64,000 nt of DNA from Blastobasis lacticolella (lineage: Eukaryota > Arthropoda > Insecta > Lepidoptera > Blastobasidae), in the NCBI GenBank assembly GCA_905147135.1, contig LR990048.1, forward strand, positions 13,190,563 through 13,254,562, given 5' to 3'. Under the pieces are notes generated by a model, which was not told the DNA's origin, did no database searches, and saw only the letters and a program-made list of their open reading frames with translations. Each line of letters starts with the position of its first letter. The stretch's first letter is position 1. Of the stretch, positions 43,182 through 54,700 are shown in pieces. Both the position numbers and the translations under genes were made by a program.

Positions 43182-45904
43182 ATGTTTGATCGAACCAAGC
43201 AATGTAAATTGTCAAACACAATTATGCTGCGCCTAAATAATTTTTTGTATGTTTTCAATTTACGCCAAGGCACAATTCTTATTGCCGTCCATCAAATTGT
43301 GAGTACTTAATTTACCATTACTTATCTGCATTTCTCGCTATAACAACTGCATCCATCACAGTCACGAGCTATTTATAGATTTCAAACGAGTTATCGTGTT
43401 GCTAATTTGTTTTTTCAGGCGCTATCTTCTTTCGTACTTATAATTTTCCTAGTTGCAATATCTCATGCAGCTGATATGATGACAATGCTTCACAATGATA
43501 TGGAAGACGACGCCGAGAGGAGGGGCTTCTACGAATTGGCGTATGGGGAGTCCTTCCACGAAGGTGACGTCATAAGCACCAACAACCAGCGGCGATTCGC
43601 CAGGGCCCAATATCTCGCTACAGGTTCATTTATTTTCATAACTTTAGCTTTCACGGGTGTGTAATTCACGTACCATCAACTATTGTTGAACTACAAATAG
43701 TCAGTATTGCGGAATAGTAGACTATTTGTCTTGTATGTACCTAACCTTCTAGACTGGAGATGTTTGCGTTAAACAATCTCCACACTTGGCATTCGCGACA
43801 GGAAACGGTGCTCCCCATTGACGGTCGACTTGTGCCTTCAAGTTCAGCCTCCTCCAATTGTCACACTTAATCTCTACGCTTGGCAGGCGCATCTGACATT
43901 AGTCGCCTTCTTCCTGCCGGACGCCATACGTCTAGATTAATTGAATGTAAAAAATGTAGGGATGCTTAGACCTCGTTCAGACGTGGCGAATTCGCGGCGA
44001 GTACACATATTTCGCGCACAGACCTGTCCAGCAGGGCTAGCACAAGTGTGCTCTCGCGCGACTGAATATAAAAAGCGCGACATAGATACTGTTATCCCTT
44101 TCATCTTAGTATTGAGAGAAGGAAACAAAGACGCTCTCACGGCGCGATCTATGTCGTGCGTACACTTGTGCTAGCCGTGCAGTCTCTGTATCAGTATTTA
44201 TAATGCACGCGTTGCATGTGAACGCAATATATTAGTGCCCAGTACCTCGCCAAATTTGTCCCGTCAAAACAAAGTTTTAGAAACTATGCTAGTTCTTTCA
44301 AACCGGAACGCAAAACTTGTTTGGCGATAGGTAGATAGAGCCGGTGGTGGGTAAGGTGAACGCGCGAATTGAATCATTGCTGCGCCGGTCGCGCCCACAA
44401 TCACAGACGCTCCGATTTGGCTGGAGCCGACCAACCGTCAGTTACAGTCGATACTAATCCGGAGTGAGGTGTACAAATAAAGTCGCTTTTGGATTAATTC
44501 GATGAGCGGGCCAGCCGAACTTGGTCGGACGTCCGACCACGTCCCCCGCACCCACCCTTACATATTTTATATGTAAAGATTAGTATCAACTGCAACTAAC
44601 GGTCGGTCGGTTCCAGCCAAAAGGGAATGTCTGTTACCAGTATATCGATGCTAGTAAGAACAGTTGCTGCTTGGGGGATTCGTCGGCATTCTTCACCTAT
44701 CTACCACCAGTTAATATGGTGATAGTAATTATGGATCTCCCGTGGCAGTGACGGTGATATTCCTCTACACGGGAACGGTCCTAACGGCCGTATACCTGGT
44801 GTGCTGCGCATCGCTGCTCCACGGAGCCATCCACTACAAGCGCGAGTTCGTGCTGCCGTGGCTGGCAGCGGCGGCCGTGGCGGTCGTGCTGCTGGTGGTC
44901 GGCATCTACCTGGGCGCCGGGTACCCTTGCATCGTGGACCTCTTCGGTGGACACGCTTTGTATCGTAAGTTTTGAGCTTATTGGGTCTCGCAATGGTTGT
45001 ACCAATCTTATCGAGTTTTGTTGAGTCTGGTAAATTTTGAGTATCTAACACAGCGTAGTGTTTTTTTTATCATATTTTGTTATACGTTCCTACTCATAAA
45101 CTTAACACTTACATATTCAGTAGGTTAAAGAGCGGTAGGTACGAGCTAATAACGCTTGAAACGCTCTCTACCCGCTCCCTAAATACAAGTAGGTACAGGA
45201 ACCTACAAACTCATGTCAGCAGTTCCCCTACCAACTCTGACTTGAGTAAGTTAGGGTTGAATATTACTATTATATTTAGTTTGAATCACCAATGAGGAGA
45301 TCTGCATGCTAACCGACATAGCCAACTGCTAAATGGCAGTGGGCGACACATAAGTCGCAGTAGGTAGGTTACAGATGATGGCCGTTGGGACATTAAAGTT
45401 CTCGACAGACGACCACATACCGGAAGACGTATGACGCCTGGTAAAGGTCGCAGGTACCAGCTAGGTGCGGCTTTGGATAAGACCTATGTCCATCAGCGTC
45501 CTTAATTCATCGCACTTAAAACAATTTCCTTTATGTATGAAAATGAAATGTTTGTCAGGGCCCTAGCAAGTATAACAATTTGGTCTCCCTCTTTGCCTAC
45601 CCCTACATAAAGAAACTTACTTGCTATGTATGTAAGAAAGAAATAACGCATTTCAGACTTCGGCTGCGCGTTATTCTTGATGACGTTCGTATACGCGATC
45701 TGCGCTGTCATCAGCTTCGCTTTGGAGACGGGCAGCGGGCGGTGCGCGCGGGCGACCCGTGGGGTGACTGCGGGCGGCGGGCCAGCGACGGGCGACGAGC
45801 GCGGCGAGCGACTCTTGCTACTCGACCACGCCGCCCACTCCAGCCTGCTCTCTGCCGCTCAACTCTCCAAGTTATCTCACGGCACGCGCACACAATTCGT
45901 GTGA
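43182..45904 (+). CDS. Four-transmembrane protein (possibly DUF4728/pasiflora-like), four exons
   Basis: Exons: 43182-43298, 43419-43623, 44749-44964, 45657-45904, joining in phase to 261 residues. The start is the first in-frame ATG after a stop (43161); a second in-frame ATG at 43224 is also possible. The layout is a short N-terminus, a membrane segment around ILIAVHQIALSSFVLIIFLV, an acidic loop (NDMEDDAERRGFYELAYG), three more hydrophobic segments (VTVIFLYTGTVLTAVYLV; WLAAAAVAVVLLVVGIYL; FGCALFLMTFVYAICAVISF), then a Gly/Ala/Arg-rich tail rich in GC. The FNLRQGTILIA start resembles the F-x-LR-x-GT opening of insect four-TM DUF4728 and LAPTM-like proteins, some of which act at septate junctions. 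That family placement is inference. Exon 4 is GC-rich, unlike exons 1 and 2. A MITE and an old SINE lie in intron 2, and a LINE tail lies in intron 3. Confidence 0.8.
43740..43930 (-). mobile_element. Old SINE-B copy in intron 2 of the four-TM gene
   Basis: CTCTACGCTTGGCAGGCGC, CATTAGTCGCCTTCTTCCTG and CCGGACGCCATACG are a decayed complement of SINE-B. Confidence 0.55.
44036..44180. mobile_element. MITE with GCTAGCACAAGTGT inverted ends
   Basis: GGCTAGCACAAGTGTGCTCT at the left and the facing GTACACTTGTGCTAGCC at the right, with inner inverted parts GCGCGACATAGAT and ATCTATGTCG. A partial relative lies at 60998-61076. Confidence 0.75.
45296..45500 (+). mobile_element. LINE 3' terminal relic in intron 3 of the four-TM gene
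   Basis: ACCGACATAGCCAACTGCTA, ATGGCAGTGGGCGACACATA, CGACCACATACCGGAAGACG and AGACCTATGTCCATCAGCGT are the decayed C-terminal codons and 3' end of a lepidopteran non-LTR element. Confidence 0.7.
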
Positions 45905-46550
45905 ATTCCACAAACTGGCTATGCGGTTTGAACAAAGTCGCAAAGGGATGCAGTGTACATATTACCACTTGCGCACGATATCTTCGGTAGGACGAGTACA
46001 CGAGATGAAATTTGTGTTATATGTTACTAACAGGGGTTTCCCAGGGTCGCGTATCGGTTTAGCAATCTATACTTCGATTGTAAGATCCTTTGTCGTCAGT
46101 TTATACATGTTACACTGTTGATATGCCCTATCTAGATGTCAATGGTTGTGTTCTTCTAGCACAAACTATGTTCATAACAATATACCTAATGTAGATCAGT
46201 ATTAAGCACGAGCTTTTTCTGTGAGATATATGTAGCTGTATGTTTATCGATAAAAATATCCCTGAATTCATGAAAGTATTAATAGTATCTAGGTAATCTG
46301 GTATGCTCTCTTCTGTGACAATGATTTCTGTTAAATTCCTTGAAATATCATAGTTTTTAAGCATAACGCCATACATCTGTACAATTCTGCTATTTTGTTA
46401 TATGATAAATACAATTCGGAGTTATTCTATATTAAGTTGTACTTGTGATATTTTACATTAAAATTAATCAATTTTAAACAAAGAACTGTTGATATTGATA
46501 TTAATATACTTGGAATATTGAAACTGTGTTAACTTATCAAATTATTTTAT

Positions 46551-46556
46551 AATAAA
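46551..46556 (+). terminator. Possible poly(A) signal of the four-TM gene
   Basis: AATAAA about 650 nt after the stop codon at 45904, facing the minus-strand MRM2 signals at 46686-46691 and 46708-46713. The two genes converge here with roughly 130 bp between signals. Confidence 0.45.
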
Positions 46557-46707
46557 GTGAATTTAAAATTCTATATTTTGAATTTATGTAATTAAATACC
46601 AATGGATATTAGATAGATCATAATGTTAGCTTACAAAACTATATGCTGAAATATTAAATTAAAAGAATACTTTTCTGTGAGTATTTTTATTTTAACACAA
46701 ATCATTT

Positions 46708-46713
46708 TTTATT
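46708..46713 (-). terminator. Possible poly(A) signal of Mrm2
   Basis: TTTATT on the plus strand is AATAAA on the minus strand, about 390 nt past the Mrm2 stop. A second one lies at 46686-46691. Confidence 0.35.
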
Positions 46714-47102
46714 TACCACATCTTTACAAAATTAACAATAAATCTAGTCAACATCCTAGTCTAGTAGTTTACTTAATTATTGTGTTCAATAAGATGTTAT
46801 TCAATCAAATGAATATCATTGTCAAATCCATAAAGTAAAACTTTTTGGATCATTGAGCTTTCTCAAATTTTGGGTCATTGTTTTTTTTACTACGCATCTA
46901 CATCAATTAAAATATATCCAAGACCCGAAGACTGGCTGAACATCATAGGAGCCCCATCATGGTATTCTTTTATATCCAAGACTAGAATTTTATGAATCTT
47001 TGGATTTGATAACAAAAGCATTAAAAACATTGTTCTGATGGCTTAACTAATGGAAGACATTATTATTCATGTATACATCAAATAATGTAATACATTTACT
47101 CT

Positions 47103-48140
<1,038 letters not shown>

Positions 48141-48782
48141 TGTACTAAAATTATTTAATTATTAATTTATGTACTCGATGTATAACTTCAAACACTTCCT
48201 TACTTAAAACACATTTTAAAGTTATTAATACAATTTATATTTTACATTACAACAATATCCACCTTCCCCACTTCATTTATGTCGATCGGTCGCTCAATCG
48301 TTTCGTTCTGAAACGTCTCAATCTCAAATGTCAACCAACTGTCAATAATATAGAGATGCCGAATCGGCAAAGGCGCGAAAGGGTATTCAGTAAATAAAGT
48401 AATACCGGTATTACACTAAACCATGAGACAGACGTTATTTTTGCGTGGCCGTTTTAGAATACACACACCGCTTTAATCCGTTTTCGGGTTCATACAATGT
48501 TTTCCCTATGTTTGCCGCTACATTGCAAATATCGTGTGCGTTTATGTAAGCTCTTCAATCTTGATTCTTAGTCATTGGTCCAATAACAGATATCCTGTCC
48601 GATCCGATTGAGGATCAAATGTCAAATTACCAAACCTTGTTTGTTTTGTTTTGGTGATAGTGTGAAGGCGGGATAGTTGATTTTGTGTGTACTATTTGAG
48701 AATTTATTTTATATTCGACGAAATTACTTCTAACTATTATAGAGTCTAACTAAAACTTTTTTCTCCAGGCTATGATAGTGAA
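48141..48782. promoter_or_regulatory. Divergent promoter region of Mrm2 and Top3a
   Basis: Only this stretch of about 640 bp separates the two start codons, so it should hold both promoters. I see no TATA box at a convincing place. A splice acceptor (TTTTCTCCAG, ending 48768) precedes the first TOP3A ATG by 14 nt, so TOP3A probably has an untranslated leader exon in this region. The short ORF ATG-ATA-GTG-AAA-TGA (48772-48786) overlaps that ATG by two bases. Confidence 0.55.
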
Positions 48783-51700
48783 ATGAGATTCCTGGTTGCT
48801 TATGGATTTACTAACCTCAAAGCAAGGACCAAATTCTCTTACAATTCTCAATTTCTATTAACTTATAGACTATTATCTGATACCATGAAAATTTTAAACG
48901 TTGCGGAAAAGAACGATGCTGCGAAAAATATCGCCAATTTTTTGTCGCGAGGGCAATCACGCAGGGTAATCACCTAGCTAATTCTGCAATTAGTGCAGGT
49001 ATTTATTGCTAGTTCATAGGGTAATCTCATTGACCATCTTCTCCGGCTTTTCAGCGCGAAGGTTTATCTCCCTACAACAAGATCTACGAGTTTCAGGCAG
49101 ATGTTATGGGTCAGAAGTGTGAAATGATGATGACTTCAGTATCAGGACATTTGTTATCTTTAGAATTTGTTGGTAACTATAAAGGCTGGCAATCTTGTAA
49201 CCCTTTATCATTGTTCGATGCACCCGTTTTCAAATATTGTCCAGAAAATTATGAGAAAATTAAGGTACCTACTTGCTTAATTAATTTGTTTAATTATACT
49301 TGAATATGTGATGATACTTGAAAGTGTATTTTCCTGAATATTATCAGCTAAGTGTTTATATAAATTGCAGAAAACTCTTGAACGAGAAGTGCGTTCTTGC
49401 CAGGCTTTGATTATTTGGACCGATTGTGATAGAGAAGGCGAAAACATTGGTTTTGAGATTATCCAAGTTTGCACAGCTATAAAAAATAATTTGCGTATAC
49501 ATAGGGCTAAATTTTCTGAGATCACATCTGTGTCAGTGTGGAGAGCCTTGCAGAATTTAGAGCAGCCTAATAAAAATATTAGTGATGCTGTAGATGTAAG
49601 GCAAGAGTTGGATTTGAGAATAGGTATTTATGATATTTTTTACTTTTCACACCTATGCTTCATTAATAAAAAATTATTCGGCAAGAAAACACAGACATTT
49701 TGTTTGATGTTCATCATTTTGTTAGAAAATGCCACTAAATAATCTTTATTTACTTTCAGGAGCTGCATTCACCAGGTTCCAAACTCTCAGGCTGCAGAAG
49801 GTGTTCCCATCCAAACTGGCTGAAAGTCTCGTCAGTTATGGATCTTGTCAGTTTCCAACTTTGGGTTTTGTGGTAGAGAGGTACAGGGCCGTTGAAAGCT
49901 TTGTACCGGAAGCATTCTGGAAAATAAAAGGTATGTGCACTGCAGTCTAATAAAATTGTTATAGTTTTATTTTTGTAATATTAGTCATTATCATCAAAGT
50001 TTTTAATATTTTTATTTTTTAGTAAATCACACAATGAATGGTTTAAGTGTTGACTTTGCTTGGGAGAGAGTGAGATTATTTGACCAGGAGGCATGCCAAG
50101 TGCTCCATGAAATATGTACAGAGAGCCCACAAGCTAAAGTGCTTGATGTGAAGACTAAACCGAAAAGTAAATGGAGGCCACTGCCTTTGGATACAGTGGT
50201 GAGTGTGTTACAAATAAGAATTATAACTCAAGAACCAAAGTACATTGACATAGACCGATTTTGCATTGAAGATTTTGGCAGGATGTATTCTAGAATGACC
50301 TGTAATGGTTAAATTAACACTTTCGCTGCATCTGACGCAACAATGGTTCGAAATCGAACGCTTGTGCGCACGACTCATTCCGTGCTACGATTCTTAGCAC
50401 TGCTGTCAGAGGCTACATTTTAGTATTTGAGTTTACATAGCAAGTGTTAAAAAGAGTGACATGGGTGATGGGGCGGTTTAAGCTATTATATATAGCTGTA
50501 CTTAAACTACCCCTGCCCTACCCCTGCCCTACCCAAAACCAGTATAAAGGAAGCTAGAATTTTGTGGTTTCCTATTCATGAAATAAACTGTCGTTACAGT
50601 AACTGCAGGTAATAAATAACTAACAGACATTAGAACTCGGAAGAAATTGGTTATCAGTAAAAAAAATTAAAACTTTTAAACAAAGTAAACTGGTACTAAA
50701 ATAGGAAAATTATAACGGGTTTAGGGCGGCGACAGAGCGGAGAAGTACCTAGCGTATCAATGGCGTCGATCTACACTAATATTATAAGAGGAAAGATTTG
50801 TACCTATTTTTGTATGTTTGTATGTTTGTAATGAATAGGCTCAAAAAGTACTGGGCCGATTTAAAAAATTCTTTCACCAATAGAATGCTACATTCTTCCA
50901 ATTTGACATAGGCTACATTTCATTTTGAAAAAAATTAGGGATCCTTGGTTAAATTTGAACAATGTAACCGAAGGTGTAGAAAAATGAGTCTTAAAATTCC
51001 TTACATCGCGTGCGCTGCGAAAACTATTGATGATAGAACAAAATAATGTACTACGACTTTGCAGAACACATCATTATCTACAAAAAGTGTCGCGACAGTA
51101 TATGTCTAACTTTTATAGTTATGTCACAATAAGTGTTCTTTTATTTTAAAAATTTAATTAAAATGCCGCCGCTAAAAACGCTCTTTATTTGTACCTTGGT
51201 ATTAATCCTTATCAAAATCAATTACTTCATATTCACGACTGCTTCAATACCTTCATATAACTGTTTGAATTATTCAATTCAGACATTCCATTCGAAAGAT
51301 ATCACGAGTTTAAAAATGTAAATATTAGAAAAAAGTCGCGTGTTCGCCGCTCAGTCCGCTCGGCTATCGAGGCAGCACGGGGTACGAGAGGGGAGTCAAT
51401 GTTAAGTAATAAATTGCCGCGCGGCACACTCACGCGGTCGGCTCCCTACGCAGCGGTCGTGTGTAACCCGTGTACCCGTAGTGGTACCCGTGCGAAGCCG
51501 GGGCGGGCCGCTAGTCATACATAAAATCAGATGGCTTAATGTTCAACAATCAATCTAATTTCATGCATGCACACTTACGCCCGTATCACACAGTAGGTAG
51601 GGGTAGGGGTAAAACTATCGACTAGTTCATTGGATATTATATAACTTTTTACTATTCCAATGTTGCTATGCTACCTACAGTTTTTATACTATAGTTAACA

Positions 51701-54700
51701 ATCCGTTACAGGAACTAGAAAAGCTGGCATCGAGAAAGTTGAAAATCAACGCGAAAGAGACAATGCGGCTAGCCGAGAAGTTGTACACTCAGGGGTTTAT
51801 CAGCTACCCGCGTACTGAGACCAACGAGTACCCGAAGGAAATGAATCTCGGTCAGCTGGTGGGGTACCAGACGGGGGACCCAAATTGGGGGCCATTCGCG
51901 CAGCGCATCATGGACGGCGGGGGCCCCACGCCGCGACAGGGCAACAAGTCCGACAAAGCCCATCCCCCGATACACCCCACTAAGTACACGAACAGTAAGA
52001 TTAATATTTAGGATTACAAATAGTTCTGCTTTTTAAAAACCTGATTAGCTAAAAACTGATTAAATCAGAATATTCTTAAGAGTTTGGAATTTAACTGATC
52101 AATATTTCTCGTCTTTACATTTGTTTGTCACACTGTCGGTCCGATCGAAACAATGTCAGGTCTAACTAGACGGAATATAAGCGATATCTGATATTTGATG
52201 TGCGTTGCCAATGGTAATGTTGACATTCTACATAAATAACCGGCTAAGACAAAGGTTAGGAGTCCATCTCCAGTCAACAATGGAGTCTTGTATCATCAAT
52301 AAGTACACAAATCAGATGGACTGTCTGCTCATTTGAGTTGCATAATGTATGCCTTTATAAAATATTCTGTATGCGAATCAAGCGATATCACATCGTTGCT
52401 CACATTTCGCCAGACGAATCTGACGCTTAAAAAATAATTCACAACTAATGCTCCCAATCCAAATTCGCAAAGCTCTAGTGAGTACCGTCCCTTTGATTCA
52501 GCCGCTTATACTGAATTATGAGGCAAATATCGATACTATCTTATTATTATTATTATATTATACCATAGCTGTGGGTGAAATAATTGTAATTTAATATGTA
52601 TTTCTCTATTTTTTATACTATTTTATGTTTTTAATCTATTTAATAAATTTACCTTGGTGCCTATTGTACGCGCTACTGCGTGTTGGTGTGTTTGTGTAGC
52701 TTTTTACATATGCTGTCTTTATTGGCGAGGACCTATAATTGGCTTACTGTCTTATATTAGAATTTTATACATTGTAATATACGGCTGTTGGTACTCCTAC
52801 AAATTAATAAATTAATACCTGTAGTATAAACTCCGATTCATTCGTAGGTCTCTCCGGCAACGAGCAGCGTCTCTACGAGTTCATAGTGCGCTCGTTCCTG
52901 GCCTGTTGCTCGAAAGATGCGCAAGGGCAAGAGACCACGGTGCTGATCGACGTCGCCAACGAACGGTTCACAGCCAGCGGACTCATGATCACGGCCAGGA
53001 ACTACTTGGAAGTGTATCCGTATGACAAGTGGTCATCTAAGGAGATCCACGTGTATGAGGTGAGTGAATGCTGTTTGGTTTTAGTGAAGAGAATTGTTAA
53101 CTTTTTATACGCGTTGTTGTCAAGCAGAAATTGCAGCAGTGGAAATTCCCAATATGAATGATCAGGCCGCCTGTGCTGAGTTAAGTAATTCTGTTGGCAT
53201 CAGGCCGGTTTTGATTGGGATCGGATTGGTATTGGACCGATACCGATACTATTGGGGTTCCACTATCCTGCGGTGTCCTGTTATTTTACTGGGCATAGTT
53301 AAATAATTATGGAAATCGATTCAACAGTTTAAGATATTCCAACATACAAAATCCCCTTATTATAAGGTAAAAACAAAAGTAACCGTGGTAATAAACCCGA
53401 TAATGTGGGTGATGAACCATAAGTCTTGAAACTTGAAACCTATATTTTTAGACTTACTTACTTACTTACTTTGGTTCCAGGCTGGGCAGACATTCAACCC
53501 GTCGAGCATCGACTTGGTCAACGGCTCCACGTCACCTCCGAACCTCTTGACTGAAGCAGACCTTATTGCTCTGATGGAAAAGCACGGAATTGGTACGTAC
53601 TACATAGGTACTTTATTTTGAAAATAAGTCATTTTTAAATCCTCGTAATTTTATGTTTATTGTTTAAAATAAATAGCTTTTACTTCACTTTATAATATAT
53701 AGATTAAAACACTTTTATACACTAATTTCACTAAATATATCATATTTATAAACTTCTTCTTTTTTGAATTAATTGCGAGCGGTTTCGACAATCATCTTCT
53801 CATAGTGTATAACAGTGTTTTAATCCATGTGAGTTCCATCACGAATGCACAACACAAAGTGTCAATCACTTTATAATGTTTTCCTTCAACACAAAGGTAC
53901 GGACGCAACCCACGCCGACCACATAGAGACAATCAAGAATCGTTCGTACGTAGCGCTCGCCGACGCCATTCACTTCGTGCCCGGGCTCTTGGGCATGGGA
54001 CTGGTGGAGGGCTACGACGCGATGGGCCTCACCATCTCCAAGCCGCACTTGAGAGCACAATTAGAGGCCGACTTGAAGGAAATCAGCGAGGGTAGGAAAC
54101 AGCCGCAGGCGGTGTTGGCTGAACAGGTGAGCCGTGAGGTTTGAAGGGTTTAGCGTATTGTTGACGTGTTTAGCGCAACTGTCTAGAGCAGGTCTAGCCA
54201 AAATGTCGCTTCATAGTGATTAAATAAATATTTCTTTATTTACTAAATAGAATACATTTTATCTTATGCTAATCTGATATATTGCGATTACTGATCGGAA
54301 TTTATAACGGTCGCTGATAGGAATTTCTCGGCTACGTTCGGCCAGCTTCGCAACGTTCGCAACACTCCACCGATATACGAGCGCGGGCCTCGAAAGAATC
54401 CTCAAAAGAATCCTACAAAGTTCGATCTATCGTCTTGACTAGACCCACCACAGACTTGCTGTTTCATCTGAAGGGTGACCGGCCACTGCCAAAGCCTACC
54501 ACCGTTTAACACCACCCAGGGGTCACTTGTGGGGTTACAAGGGTTAGAAATTCCACCACATGAAACAGCCTGCGTAGTATAACAGACTTTGTCACGCAAG
54601 ATATAACTTTATGCCTCTCTTATTTCAATGCGTATTGAAGGAGCTAGCTAAAGTTATTTCGCTCTCAGTGATTTAGGTGTGACTCTTCCAATTTCATCAT

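Noticed and set aside
44701..45051. 116-codon minus-strand ORF
   Set aside because: Antisense shadow of the GC-rich exon 3 of the four-TM gene.
51133..51321. 62-codon hydrophobic ORF in Top3a intron 5
   Set aside because: Lies within a Helitron-like element; short, AT-rich and without family signal.
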